Source of the DNA: Legionella sp.
GTDB lineage: Bacteria > Pseudomonadota > Gammaproteobacteria > Legionellales > Legionellaceae
Reading direction: 5' to 3'
Length of the DNA: 64,000 nt
Assembly (NCBI GenBank): GCA_002863045.1
Contig: PKDH01000032.1
Span: forward strand, 1 to 64,000
Made by a program: the position numbers and the translations under genes. Below, in pieces: positions 17,301-25,938 of this stretch (the first letter of the stretch is position 1; each line of letters begins with the position of its first letter). Below the pieces are notes generated by a model. The model had not been told where the DNA came from and ran no database searches. It worked only from the letters and a program-made list of their open reading frames with translations.

Positions 17301-19935
17301 AAATTTGAGCATTTTGGGTAATAATTTCTTTAATAGCACGTTGTTCTTGGGTTAACATGGCGGTTATCTCAAGTGAAATAAATCGCATGCTGATAAACTG
17401 CTTGACGCTTGAATAACGAATGATTTTGTCATAAATCTTATCCAAAGGCTTTTCACTTTTTTTCGCAGCTCTTTTTAACGAATACTTTGGTTTTAACTGC
17501 GCGAATTTAGTGTAAATTGTACTAATGAAAGTGATAATACTGGCTAAAACTACGATGGTTGTTGAAAGTTTACTGGGTTTTGCTAAATGTTGCAGATGGG
17601 TATCAAGATGTTTAGCGGCGTGTTTTAGTACAAAGGCTAACTCTTTGCGACTTATCTTAATCTCATGGTGGTTATGACTATTAATTTCTCGTAAATCTTC
17701 TTTTATCATAGTCAAAATAATTTTACGGTATTTTTTACCATCTAAAAGGCCTTGAGCATCTGCATTATTATGATATTCAGCAATAATATTACGTGCTAAA
17801 GCAACAGCCAATAATCTTAGATATTCCTTTTTAAAGGCATGCATGCTTTTAAAATAATCAACATAATAATCGTCTTTATCAAGGTGTTGAAAGTCAAAAT
17901 AATTGCGTTGTTTATGGCCAAGGGCATGAATAAAGAGGGGTTCAATTGTTTCATCTAAACCACGATTACGCCCCAAACCTTGAAGCAATTTATCAGGACC
18001 ATTGGCGCGTTGCCCACCATCGTTACAAACGTTGACCACTGTATGTAGATTTAAATCATTAAACCCCTCCGTTTTACGGTTACTTACATAAGCACCTACC
18101 AAACCAAGTTTAAAATAATTATCAGCCTGAGCTTCGGTTAGTTGGTCATCATAATTTGGCGTGAAACGATTTTCTAGAGCTTCAGGATTTAGCATCTCAA
18201 TTGGTTTGAGCGCTCTTGATTTTGCTTTAGCAGATTTAAAACCATTAGTATCATAAAGCATATATTCATCTTGCTTTAATCCCCAAAAAGGCCTGGGTTT
18301 TCCTTGTTCATTTGGCGTAAGCGATAAATCTTGATTATGCATATCATCCATCACACATAATATCAGGTGTTTAGAAGCATATTCTTGAAAAATATTATTA
18401 TTTTTTATGCGGTTTTGAATGAAAGTGTGGGTTTCTGATGCATTATTTATTAAGCAAATTTTTTGCTTATCTGGCGCAGTCTCTTTGAAATAGACGCTTA
18501 ATGTCTTGAACAAATGTGCGAGCACTTTACTGACATTTACAGCACCAGACTCACCAATTTTATCTTTTAATAAATTTTCATAATAAATATTGTCTCGTGT
18601 TATCTGTTCAATATTCGTTAGGTTTGTTCTATCTAAAAGGTTTTGTTGTTCTGGGGTAAGATTTTCTTTATCTTGCAAACCAAGAATTAAGCACATATGC
18701 AAAAAATAAGCATCTGGATTATTTTGGCGGTATTGATTTAATGCCATGATGTTTAAGCCCATGGCATCAGCTAGTACAAAGTCAATCATATGATGATAAA
18801 GCGCTTTTTTAAGCAAATAAGAAATATCTTGATTACGCAAATCTTGGTCTTGCTGATTTTGAAACTGAGCACTTTGGTGGTCTTTTTTTGCTTGACATAA
18901 CTTTGCGTCAACATCGCTTATGCCTAATACTTGACTAATGGCTTCACGTGAATACAAATTACCATGGTCATAAACTTCTCGTATAAAAGGCTCTTCAGAT
19001 GTGGGAGCATTACTAAGACGATAGCAAAGATTAATTAAAGAATCGGTATCATCGACAATAAACAATATTTTTTGTGAAACAGCATGTGTAGGCTTGCCAT
19101 TAATCTCACGAGTTAAAAAGGGTAGGTCTTCTAAAATTTGCTTAGCAGCTGACGTAGGTTGTTGTTGTATGGCATCGGATAAAGCAAGATTAAATTTTCG
19201 CGCAAAGCGTTTAAAAAACCCTTTAGTATACTTATTTTTATCCTGAGATGATTGCGCATGAATAGCAATAATTTTAGAAATTTTACCATGTTTCGCTGCC
19301 GCTTTTTGCTTGTTAGACATGGTCGCCACCGGATCTTGGTGGCACAACTGATATGTTTCTTCATTAGGTGTTGCGGTTAAAAAACATGAAAGAAATTGAT
19401 TCGATAAACGAATTAAGCGTAATCGCCGCCGCTCTACCTGCATTAACAGATGTTGTTCATCAAAACTTAACACAACATCTTGATATGACATCAACGAAGA
19501 AAAATGGTTATCTAGAAGCTGCTCTGAATCACCCACCACAATATTATGTGGCTGTCCTAGGAATTCTGCTTGAGTATCGATATTTTCAGCATCAGGTAAT
19601 CGCCCAATGTTGTTATCCACAAAGGAATCGGGTAATAATCTTTTTAAGTCTTCACGAAATTGATGTTCAAGCTTACCAGGTACGCCAAAAAATCCTTTGA
19701 TATCAGCTAAATGCAAGCATAAAAGCCACAAAGCTTGAACAAATGTTTTACCAGAACCTGTTGCTTGGGCAATTAATAAATTTGCAGTTTCTTCTTCATG
19801 TTTAATTCTTTCATATATTTTGTATAGCGTAACAAGGTGGGAACGATAAAGCGCAATTTTATCACCACCTATTGAGATGACTTCATCATGCAAGCCTTTG
19901 ATATGGATGCTCGTTTGCAAAGTTTCAGCATCCAT
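14338..19935 (-). CDS. Giant SF2 helicase-like protein with long coiled-coil/alpha-helical C-terminus
   Basis: An 1865-residue product from ATG 19935. The N-terminal third is a superfamily 2 helicase: motif I ATGSGKT (58-64), motif II DEQH (159-162), motif III TATP (187-190), and a late motif VI-like QGLGRNRGLDE. The DEQH box and the large insertions between domains do not match RecQ, UvrB, DEAD-box RNA helicases or type I/III restriction subunits as I know them. About residues 785-805 form one strongly hydrophobic segment (TTIVVLASIITFISTIYT). Beyond it lie over 1000 residues of charged, helix-forming sequence with no recognised domain, ending in a Lys/Ser/Glu-rich tail. No restriction or defence partner gene is adjacent. 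A secreted effector is possible in a Legionellales-like genome but unproven. Coding sequence continues upstream to 20277 but is split by a TAA (separate entry). Confidence 0.75.
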   Translation of the reverse strand: MDAETLQTSIHIKGLHDEVISIGGDKIALYRSHLVTLYKIYERIKHEEETANLLIAQATGSGKTFVQALWLLCLHLADIKGFFGVPGKLEHQFREDLKRLLPDSFVDNNIGRLPDAENIDTQAEFLGQPHNIVVGDSEQLLDNHFSSLMSYQDVVLSFDEQHLLMQVERRRLRLIRLSNQFLSCFLTATPNEETYQLCHQDPVATMSNKQKAAAKHGKISKIIAIHAQSSQDKNKYTKGFFKRFARKFNLALSDAIQQQPTSAAKQILEDLPFLTREINGKPTHAVSQKILFIVDDTDSLINLCYRLSNAPTSEEPFIREVYDHGNLYSREAISQVLGISDVDAKLCQAKKDHQSAQFQNQQDQDLRNQDISYLLKKALYHHMIDFVLADAMGLNIMALNQYRQNNPDAYFLHMCLILGLQDKENLTPEQQNLLDRTNLTNIEQITRDNIYYENLLKDKIGESGAVNVSKVLAHLFKTLSVYFKETAPDKQKICLINNASETHTFIQNRIKNNNIFQEYASKHLILCVMDDMHNQDLSLTPNEQGKPRPFWGLKQDEYMLYDTNGFKSAKAKSRALKPIEMLNPEALENRFTPNYDDQLTEAQADNYFKLGLVGAYVSNRKTEGFNDLNLHTVVNVCNDGGQRANGPDKLLQGLGRNRGLDETIEPLFIHALGHKQRNYFDFQHLDKDDYYVDYFKSMHAFKKEYLRLLAVALARNIIAEYHNNADAQGLLDGKKYRKIILTMIKEDLREINSHNHHEIKISRKELAFVLKHAAKHLDTHLQHLAKPSKLSTTIVVLASIITFISTIYTKFAQLKPKYSLKRAAKKSEKPLDKIYDKIIRYSSVKQFISMRFISLEITAMLTQEQRAIKEIITQNAQIYLQDSLYKKAQTHIDNTIKPILLKFIHQEYYEYAKTALDNETDIVSFLYKNKHLIQQLRDEHITEDETKKCIIALFQQMELTRHIEEKDVVCVRHLEQSSQLSAETKSYIAQQSSPFFIQLVQDKMRPYLIADEQAKLDEQLNNPIAVREFIHTMLNQQAQPSNAAFSEENVLALFCAKMNIKNPTNEAQKFKLAIDDLEQEISRSSFKALNVDTQNNILNLFKHNLLAGMLNLCPYPERKKLVEQIKDEAIKDFLSTQFHELERRKAQQEPVETTANWILSTLTNQTVTSAQNPEEIKEKTVCEMQDLIKKSQKISFNNAKHILQAAGQSVFGWARKTDVNLEDVKIHYIKKKIKEDAFLHLISRLFPYEQYLGLVEKIRNPREGDKATTAIAKVLLDTDDSALDLKIFTQNIAQAADIKLDFIEDTVSDGTLKLEEIMAKVKSLPGNYLNNEMIAKVPDDYLKTQFIPYLARHIRNGDRRALFIEHCQNLNGRQLLNFLVVKQDDINKIEQYVNSSSDNNPQTSLLELLNTLNCLCANERQEFNQNDLHSLDSFEKQSDVFRVEMEIEVYNHYLLSAQFMEKVQLGYNEEDFKKISEKLIDDHQIRRNLAEQLQLQHAQQANFPEIIKAFFAQHFEVQDLESRLTDADAFFKTLEPQDNNYLEHLNKPELNELIKQRVINKLNHPIIKKQFSVVIDLLDEGELADLIDVIYDSSSTGSGMAQDLKKFNAYLQQGQNEEIVKEFIDDNIHNFENQRLSMIFKVFNDLQQEIIANHCFFNLHDEKGLVPENEQRQESKLSPRISIKLRGIKGKLADFACQTSYMRGIQNSFSATNCLHKLNHINEITSLNRVKNNILWPIHHKINRFRIRNWLSQKSDATVKALKRIFVWHQHDTNPIEAKEQEQDHQKIEKFSYHIMALNQLDLMTASQDDAPLEAVDTLLSPKKKRSLSFFDAENSSVHEDSQAFLSPNVAREQSVDIREYIASV

Positions 19936-20277
19936 AGTGATTGCTTGTTTTTTTAAAAGATTAACAATTTTTAAAGCATTTTTTTCTTGATCAAGTTCAC
20001 GCCATTGTAGTAATGAAAACGTTTCCTCAGGGCAATCAATGCTGATTTTATAAGGCTTGTCTGCAGATTCCTGAGTAATTGAAATTACAACATTCTGACC
20101 ATCAATATTACATTAGAAGTAATTTTTATCCGTTACTATCAGATTTTTAACAATCGATACCAACGATTCACCTGCAAATATTTTCGCGTTTTCAGTACAA
20201 TCAAGCGCCATATAGCCATTGTAGACTTGGGCTATGCTCTGCAAAAGATTTGATTTGACGTTGTTAATATTTCTCAT
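19936..20277 (-). pseudogene. In-frame 5' extension of the helicase gene, interrupted by TAA at 20113-20115
   Basis: From ATG 20277 the same frame as the helicase gene reads 54 codons (MRNINNVKSNLLQSIAQVYN at the start), hits one TAA at codon 55, then continues 59 sense codons into ATG 19935. The residues on both sides look coding (FSLLQWRELDQEKNAL lies just before the annotated start), and no ATG, GTG or TTG lies early after the stop. The most economical reading is that the original gene began at 20277 and carries a nonsense change, or a base error. The 184 bases between 20278 and uvsE are AT-rich and hold no gene. Confidence 0.65.
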
Positions 20278-20461
20278 CGTTAAATAAATTTTGTCATTTT
20301 AATCGAGTATTCTAAATTAAAATACTTAAGGTTTTATTATGTATAAAAATTTAGCATTAAAAACGCTCTATAAATACAGTCTTTAAAAATATCTGTAATT
20401 TATATTTATTGTGGAAAAAATGTTAAAGTGCTGCTTTTCGTTCACAAAGTACTAAAAAGAC

Positions 20462-21478
20462 ATGACTCTAAAGCGTGTGGGCTTTGCTTGTAAATACATG
20501 CACCATGATTTATCTCTTAAAAAAGGTGAGTTAAAAGCGATTGAAGGGCGCTTTAGTGCGAAAACTACGACCATTAAATGGCTTAATGCGCAAAGCAAAG
20601 CCATTGCTGAAGAACGTTTATGGGCAATCATTGAGCATAACACCCAGGCACTGCGTCACTTAATTTGTTATGTGGGCAAGCTTGCTCCAACGCAGCGCAT
20701 GGTACGCTTAAGCAGTGATCAATTACCAGGGTTTACCCATCCTGATACGCAATTTTTTTGGCAAGAACAAGCCGTTAAGGCTTTCTTAGAGAAAGAATTT
20801 GCGCAAATTGGCACACTTGCTCGGCAATTAGATGTTCGCTTAAGCATGCATCCTAGCCAATTTGTGGTACTTGCCAGTGAGAATCGTGACACCGTTGAAA
20901 AAAGTCGCCAGGAAATCGAATATCATGCCAACCTTATTCGCTGGATGGGCTATGGTCAAACATTTCAGGATTTCAAATGCAATGTGCATATCTCAGGTAA
21001 AAAAGGGCCAGAAGGCATCAAAGCCATTTTGCCTAAACTCTCATCAGAGGCACGTAATACGCTGACGATTGAAAATGATGAATTAAGCTGGGGCATTGAG
21101 GCCAGTTTAGCGCTTGCTCAAGATGTTGCGCTGGTTTTAGACATTCACCATCACTGGATTAAAGACGAAGAATACATCTACCCCAATGACACGCGGGTAC
21201 AGCGCATCATTGAAAGTTGGCGAGGAGTGCGGCCGGTCATTCATTATTCGGTGTCACCTGAAAGTGTGCTTGTCAATCATGCGACCGATACTTTACCTGA
21301 TATCAAGCAACTACTAAAAGCCGGCTTTAAAAAAAGTCAATTAAGGCGACATAGTGACTTCATGTGGAACAAAGCAAGTAATGCATGGGCAGGTTTATTT
21401 CGCGATGATTTTGACATCATGGTGGAAGCCAAAGCCAAAAATCAAGCGAGCATTCCTTTTGAAGAGGCTACTCGCTAA
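20462..21478 (+). CDS. uvsE: UV damage endonuclease
   Basis: Family enzyme (UvdE/UvsE) that nicks DNA 5' of cyclobutane dimers and 6-4 photoproducts, starting an excision pathway independent of UvrABC. The 338-residue TIM-barrel product has the family pattern VGFACKYM at the start, RLSMHPSQFVVLAS, a metal-binding TIENDE, LDIHHHWI and RRHSDFMWN. Length is typical. The ATG is at 20462 with only a weak AAAGA upstream. It stands alone, divergent from the helicase gene and convergent with erpA. Confidence 0.95.
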   Translation: MTLKRVGFACKYMHHDLSLKKGELKAIEGRFSAKTTTIKWLNAQSKAIAEERLWAIIEHNTQALRHLICYVGKLAPTQRMVRLSSDQLPGFTHPDTQFFWQEQAVKAFLEKEFAQIGTLARQLDVRLSMHPSQFVVLASENRDTVEKSRQEIEYHANLIRWMGYGQTFQDFKCNVHISGKKGPEGIKAILPKLSSEARNTLTIENDELSWGIEASLALAQDVALVLDIHHHWIKDEEYIYPNDTRVQRIIESWRGVRPVIHYSVSPESVLVNHATDTLPDIKQLLKAGFKKSQLRRHSDFMWNKASNAWAGLFRDDFDIMVEAKAKNQASIPFEEATR

Positions 21479-21511
21479 AAGTTATTTAATTTATTCATCA
21501 TCCTAATTTTC

Positions 21512-21533
21512 TACGTCATCCAGGGATGACGTA
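21512..21533. repeat. 10-bp inverted repeat between convergent uvsE and erpA
   Basis: TACGTCATCC (21512-21521), AG, GGATGACGTA (21524-21533) form a perfect hairpin. It lies 34 bases after uvsE and 28 bases before the erpA stop, so it could end both transcripts, though no T-run follows on either side. The CGTCATCC...GGATGACG core resembles the intergenic palindromes dispersed in many gammaproteobacterial genomes. I saw only one copy here. Confidence 0.45.
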
Positions 21534-21560
21534 TGTTATATTCGGCGATGACTTCATAAG

Positions 21561-21965
21561 TTACTCGTCGTCGATACTAAAAGATGAACCACATCCACAT
21601 GTGGTTTTAGCATTTGGGTTGCGAATGATAAATTGCTCACCTTGCAAATTTTGCACATAATCAATTTCAGCGCCAGCAAGATAGGTATAACTCAATGAAT
21701 CAACCAGTAATTTGACCGAATGAATATTATCAGAGCACGTTTGATGAATGACGGTATCATCTTCTTGAATGCTTTCATCAAAACTAAAGCTATACTGAAA
21801 GCCTGAGCACCCGCCCCCCATGATACTCACCCGTAAATTTAACTTAGGATTGTTCTCTTCAGCGATTAAAGCAGCAACTTTATCAGCCGCGCTAACGGTA
21901 AAGGTTAGATAATGAGGAATAGGATTATCAGATGTTGAAGTAGCAGCGGCATCATAATGGCTCAT
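21561..21965 (-). CDS. erpA: A-type iron-sulfur cluster carrier/insertion protein (ErpA-like)
   Basis: Receives Fe-S clusters from the scaffold and inserts them into target enzymes. The 134-residue protein has the three conserved cysteines: C53 in [12 protein letters not shown], and C123/C125 in TCGCGSSFS. The sequence after the first cysteine (CSGFQYSF) favours ErpA over IscA. An N-terminal stretch of about 22 residues (ending [12 protein letters not shown]) is longer than usual. ATG 21965 is chosen because GGAG sits just upstream; TTG 21977 would lie on that site. Confidence 0.9.
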   Translation of the reverse strand: MSHYDAAATSTSDNPIPHYLTFTVSAADKVAALIAEENNPKLNLRVSIMGGGCSGFQYSFSFDESIQEDDTVIHQTCSDNIHSVKLLVDSLSYTYLAGAEIDYVQNLQGEQFIIRNPNAKTTCGCGSSFSIDDE

Positions 21966-22016
21966 AATATGCTCCAAAAATAGTCAATTAAAAGTTAATA
22001 AGAACATCATACAGGG

Positions 22017-23099
22017 TTATCGTATAATTTGCTCGATGACCGCCCCACCCAAGCACCTGTTTTGCGTATAAAATACCACATATTGTCCAGGGGTAACCGC
22101 GCGCTGTGGTTCTGAAAACATTATATAATGGCGATTTTGAGCATCTATTGGTGAAATAATGCATGCTTTGTCAGCTTGACGATAGCGCGTTTTAGCAAAG
22201 CAAGTTAAGGGCAGCTCAAAAGATTCATCTGTATCTTTAAGCCAATGAATATTATGACAAATTAAACCCTGCGCATATAACATTGGGTGGTCATTACCTT
22301 GCGCAATAACAAGCGTATTGGATGAGATAATTTTATCAACCACATACCAAGGTGCTTCATCATATTGCTTGACACCCCCAATGTTTAAGCCTTGTCGTTG
22401 GCCGAGCGTATAAAACATCAAGCCATCGTGTTGACCCACTGTTTCCCCCTTAGTGGTTTCGATATTACCAGGTTGGGCAAGAATAAATTCACTTAAAAAA
22501 GCTTTAAAGCGTTTCTCACCAATAAAGCAAATCCCCGTTGAGTCTTTTTTGGCGTGATTGATAAAATGAAGCTTTTGAGCCATGTCACGCACTTGAGGTT
22601 TGGTGTATTGGCCTAATGGAAATAATGTTTTTTGAAGCGCTTGTGGGTCAATGGCATGAAGAAAATAACTTTGGTCTTTATTCCTATCTTTAGCTTTATA
22701 AAGCAGGCCATTTTTAACTTTGGCATAATGACCGGTAGCAATAAAATCAGCCCCAAGATTTAAAGCATGCGTTAAAAAGGCCTTAAATTTAATTTCTTTG
22801 TTGCATAACACATCAGGGTTGGGCGTGCGACCAGCAGCGTACTCATCTAAAAAAAGACTAAATACCCTATCCCAATAAGGTTTGGCAAAGTTAACGGTAT
22901 GCAGTTGAATATTTAGCTGTTTTGCGATGGCTTTGGCATCGGCTAAATCTTGAGCGGCGGCGCAATAATCATTGGTATCATCTTGCTCCCAGTTTTTCAT
23001 GAACAAGCCTTCAACTTGATAGCCTTGCTCAAGTAACAACCATGCCGTCACCGAAGAATCGACCCCACCAGACATCCCAACGATTACTTTTTGAGTCAT
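22017..23099 (-). CDS. mnmA: tRNA-specific 2-thiouridylase
   Basis: Adds the 2-thio group to wobble U34 of tRNA-Lys/Glu/Gln using sulfur from the IscS/Tus relay. The 360-residue protein has the PP-loop SGGVDSS (10-16), the catalytic cysteines C99 ([12 protein letters not shown]) and C191 (STGICFIGE), and GHYAKV. Length is typical. It acts on the same nucleotide as MnmC at 2064-3980. The gene is upstream of erpA on the same strand with a 51-base gap. Confidence 0.97.
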   Translation of the reverse strand: MTQKVIVGMSGGVDSSVTAWLLLEQGYQVEGLFMKNWEQDDTNDYCAAAQDLADAKAIAKQLNIQLHTVNFAKPYWDRVFSLFLDEYAAGRTPNPDVLCNKEIKFKAFLTHALNLGADFIATGHYAKVKNGLLYKAKDRNKDQSYFLHAIDPQALQKTLFPLGQYTKPQVRDMAQKLHFINHAKKDSTGICFIGEKRFKAFLSEFILAQPGNIETTKGETVGQHDGLMFYTLGQRQGLNIGGVKQYDEAPWYVVDKIISSNTLVIAQGNDHPMLYAQGLICHNIHWLKDTDESFELPLTCFAKTRYRQADKACIISPIDAQNRHYIMFSEPQRAVTPGQYVVFYTQNRCLGGAVIEQIIR

Positions 23100-23170
23100 A
23101 AAAATGTAAATATAAAAAAAGAGCGAAGATGGTACAATAATTTAGCTTAATTGCCTATGTAGGACTTTAA

Positions 23171-23203
23171 TTGATGGCTTCAATCGCCTAAAAAAGCCAT
23201 CAA
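23171..23203. terminator. 10-bp stem hairpin between mnmA and the paralogue cluster
   Basis: TTGATGGCTT (23171-23180) pairs with AAGCCATCAA (23194-23203) around a 13-base loop. On the minus strand it follows the stop of the small membrane protein gene at 23236 by 33 bases, so it may end the transcript of that cluster before mnmA. Confidence 0.4.
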
Positions 23204-23235
23204 AAATTAGGCTATCCCCGAGAAAATTGAAAATT

Positions 23236-23781
23236 TTATCCAAATATTGCTTCATATGATGTTCCATCATCATCTATAAGACTATATGTTGGATGATTTG
23301 CTTTAATGCATGTCTTAAATCCACGTGTTACAAATTTAGCAAATGCTATGGGTGCGGCAGTGGGCAGACTCACCAAATTAATAATAACTGACAGCGTTGA
23401 GTTTAATAAAATTGCAGCAGGATCAAAAAGATGTCGTTCAAAAACGCTTATAAATTCTATGTTGTTATTTTCCCAACGCCAAGGTGTATTTCTTCTTGCT
23501 TCATCAAGGAAGTGAGCAATTGGTAGAATAATAGGAGCAAATATCAAACGCAATACTGAGATTCCCGCGGCGATTAAGCTTGAAAATGCGGTGCCGATGC
23601 ATTCAAAGGTGATACTGATGATTCTTAGGGCAGTGTGAAGCATATCTTCTTCATTATAAAATATTTCAAAAAAGCCATCATCAGAAAATAAGCGTTGTTG
23701 GGGTAAATAGTAGTGATTATCTTGATGGCTAAAAAAATTAATAGGAAAAAAATTATAAAAATTAGGTGCGGATGTTCGCAT
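23236..23781 (-). CDS. Small membrane protein, tandem paralogue A
   Basis: I do not recognise the family. The 181-residue protein has a hydrophilic, aromatic N-terminus (NFYNFFPINFF), then two hydrophobic regions: around residues 50-85 (ITFECIGTAFSSLIAAGISV followed by LRLIFAPIILPIA) and 122-145 (STLSVIINLVSLPTAAPIAFA). The same core occurs in the two upstream neighbours (23953-24540 and 24726-25325). ATG 23781 has GAGAGAA upstream. It may be an inner-membrane protein or a membrane-targeted effector; the sequence does not decide. Confidence 0.65.
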   Translation of the reverse strand: MRTSAPNFYNFFPINFFSHQDNHYYLPQQRLFSDDGFFEIFYNEEDMLHTALRIISITFECIGTAFSSLIAAGISVLRLIFAPIILPIAHFLDEARRNTPWRWENNNIEFISVFERHLFDPAAILLNSTLSVIINLVSLPTAAPIAFAKFVTRGFKTCIKANHPTYSLIDDDGTSYEAIFG

Positions 23782-23952
23782 TTGATTATTCTCTCAAAAA
23801 AAAGCAACTGTACCAAATTAGCAAATAGTCATTAATAATTAAACAAAAAATTATATAATCTTAATGTTAAATATGTATTGAGATGTATTAATCTAATACC
23901 TCTAATCATTAGTGCAAATTGCCCAATTTTTAAGTAATTTGTTAATCCAAAT

Positions 23953-24540
23953 CTAAAAACTTGAAGATACTGTGGTTGTAAAATTATCTTCAGGTTTTTT
24001 AGAATATTCTTCATAAACAGTGGCACCGAAACGAGTGCCAAATTTAACAAGGGCAATAGGTGCGGCGATAGGAAGCGTGACTAAATTGACAATAACAGAT
24101 AGTAATGATTTAAATAAAATGATAATAGGATCAACAAGATGTTGTTGTACAACACCACGCTCCTCTGGAGAACTATCATCATCATCATCCGAATAAAGTT
24201 GATAACTTTTAGGTTTGGGAAAATTTTTGATTACTGCGGCAATCGGTACAATAAAAGGCGAGAGTATCAAACGCAATGCCGAGATCGTGGCTGCGATTAA
24301 GCTTGAAAGTGCGGTGCCGATGCATTCAAACGTGATGGTGACGATTCTTAGGGCGGTGTCAAATACATCAGACTTTTCTTCATAATTTTCGTGATCATCA
24401 TCATTTGCGATTAAATAATTATTAAAAGGCTCAAAAAACTTATCATCTACAAATAAGCGTCTTTGGGGTAAAAAGCGATCTTCGTTACGAAAAAAATGAT
24501 AGGGGAAAAAATTTTCAAAACCAGGTGCTTTTACAGTCAT
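23953..24540 (-). CDS. Small membrane protein, tandem paralogue B
   Basis: 195 residues from ATG 24540, which has AGGAAA upstream (the frame opens 11 codons earlier). It is closest to paralogue A: the shared elements are FENFFP/FYNFFP, LPQRRLF, TALRI.TITFECIGTA.SSLIAA, LRLI, and LSVI.NLV.LP.AAPIA. Between the two hydrophobic regions it carries an Asp-rich insertion (YSDDDDDSSPEE). Over about 90 bases (24271-24363 against 23547-23640) the two genes are almost identical in DNA, including silent positions. Confidence 0.65.
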   Translation of the reverse strand: MTVKAPGFENFFPYHFFRNEDRFLPQRRLFVDDKFFEPFNNYLIANDDDHENYEEKSDVFDTALRIVTITFECIGTALSSLIAATISALRLILSPFIVPIAAVIKNFPKPKSYQLYSDDDDDSSPEERGVVQQHLVDPIIILFKSLLSVIVNLVTLPIAAPIALVKFGTRFGATVYEEYSKKPEDNFTTTVSSSF

Positions 24541-24725
24541 TTGGTTATTTCCTAAAAAAAAATACTGTATCAAAATAATAAATAGTTATTAATAATAAAA
24601 ACAAAAAAATTTATGACCTATAAAAATGACAAACATATATCAAATTATATTCATTTGATAGGCTTTATCATTATCGAAATTTCTTTATAAAAGGTAACGT
24701 TTTAACCCTAATTTTTATGGTTAGC

Positions 24726-25325
24726 CTAAAGTTGCCGAGGTCTATAATTTTTATACACTGAAGCATCTTCACCGTGACACAAAGTAGCAATTTTACGTGT
24801 TCCTAATTTAGCAAGGGCGATGGGGGCAGCGATGGGTAAGTAAAGCAAATTAACCAGTATCGATAAAGTAGAGACTAATAAAATTTTAATTGGTTCACCA
24901 AGATGTATGTCTAAAACACTCAAAGTTGTTTTGTTTTTGTCATTTTCAATGAGTGTTGTGAGTACTTTAACAGGCAAAATAATTGGCGCTAAAATTAGAC
25001 ACATCATAGCATATACAGCAAAAAATAAACTTGTAAGTACTACTTGTATACACTCAAAAGTAATGAGAATGGCCCTTAATAAGGCATAATGGAATTCATT
25101 ATGGTCTTCAAACGGTTTGAAAAACCAGTCTGCGTGTAAATGGGTTTGTGGCGCGAAATAGTTATAACACAGTGTACTTGCCGCTTGTCCTTTTTTTAGA
25201 TTAACAAAATCAAATTTATCTGGGTTTGTTTCGACATTATCACAATAGGTGTTATGTTCCGCTAAATATCTATCTAAAGGAATATGGTCAAATAAACGCA
25301 AGTTAGCATTCTCATAAAAAAACAA
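24726..25325 (-). CDS. Small membrane protein, tandem paralogue C
   Basis: 199 residues, the most divergent of the three. It keeps the core ITFECIQVVLTSL, LILAPIILPV, STLSILVNLLYLPIAAPIALA and KLGTR, but has a longer, different N-terminus with several cysteines. The start is uncertain: the frame opens at TTG 25325 just after a stop and no ATG follows soon; TTG 25301 is an alternative. The order C-B-A in transcription suggests local duplication with C oldest. Confidence 0.55.
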   Translation of the reverse strand: MFFYENANLRLFDHIPLDRYLAEHNTYCDNVETNPDKFDFVNLKKGQAASTLCYNYFAPQTHLHADWFFKPFEDHNEFHYALLRAILITFECIQVVLTSLFFAVYAMMCLILAPIILPVKVLTTLIENDKNKTTLSVLDIHLGEPIKILLVSTLSILVNLLYLPIAAPIALAKLGTRKIATLCHGEDASVYKNYRPRQL

Positions 25326-25408
25326 GCATCATATCATATATTTTATGCAATTCATTTTTAAACAAATCTATATTGTTGTGGCTATCACTAAATATACATC
25401 AAAGTGTA

Positions 25409-25819
25409 TTAAGCAATACTAATTGTGCAGTTAGTCAAATAAACAATAGGGATATCATATTGGCTGCCAAGCTTCAAATAGCCGTGTAATACCACCTCTT
25501 TACTCGTAAAAAGCGATTTATTTTTAAATATTTGGCAGCTTTCATCAACACCATAGGTAACTTGATAATCATTTTCATCGAAATATCCCTGCCATTTATT
25601 TTCTATTAAACTAAAGCTGGTTAAATGGGCGTTTAGACCACACTCACGCCCGGTAAAAAGGCCTGCTGTTTTAATGCAAATTTTATCAGCATACAAACGT
25701 GCCTCAGGGGTGGCTTTAATATCAAGACTAATTTTATGCACAAAATGATGAGCCGCGAATAATGGCATACTAATTGAACACGCTAAACTTAACGTTAAAA
25801 ATGAATCAATGGGTTTCAT
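25409..25819 (-). CDS. Secreted or periplasmic protein of unknown function
   Basis: 136 residues from ATG 25819, chosen because AAGGA lies 8 bases upstream (TTG 25822 precedes it in frame). It has a clear signal peptide: MKPIDSFLTLSLACSISMPLFAA with cleavage likely after AA. The mature part is beta-rich with four cysteines (ADKICIKT, GRECGL, DESCQI, LTNCTI), enough for two disulfides. I recognise no domain. It stands upstream of the three-paralogue cluster on the same strand with an 83-base gap. Confidence 0.65.
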   Translation of the reverse strand: MKPIDSFLTLSLACSISMPLFAAHHFVHKISLDIKATPEARLYADKICIKTAGLFTGRECGLNAHLTSFSLIENKWQGYFDENDYQVTYGVDESCQIFKNKSLFTSKEVVLHGYLKLGSQYDIPIVYLTNCTISIA

Positions 25820-25938
25820 CAAAAATATCCTTAAAGTATCAAATATTAAAATAGGCCTTAGCCTACGCGATTAAATTTTCAAACACCATCTCTATTTTTG
25901 CGATACAATGGTGTTTTTATTTAACATAATTATTTTTT

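Noticed and set aside
19368..19700. Plus-strand open frame of 110 codons
   Set aside because: It is antisense to the helicase motif region of the giant gene and has no recognisable protein features.
14338..20277. Helicase gene as part of a restriction-modification or phage-defence island
   Set aside because: No methyltransferase, nuclease, specificity subunit, integrase or tRNA is adjacent; neighbours are an L,D-transpeptidase and uvsE.
20340..20385. Tiny plus-strand open frame (about 15 codons) before uvsE
   Set aside because: No ribosome binding site and no conserved sequence; an AT-rich spacer is enough to explain it.
23832..23845. ATTAATAATTAA upstream of paralogue A as a PmrA-type site
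   Set aside because: The two cores are 7 bases apart, not 11, and the region is very AT-rich.
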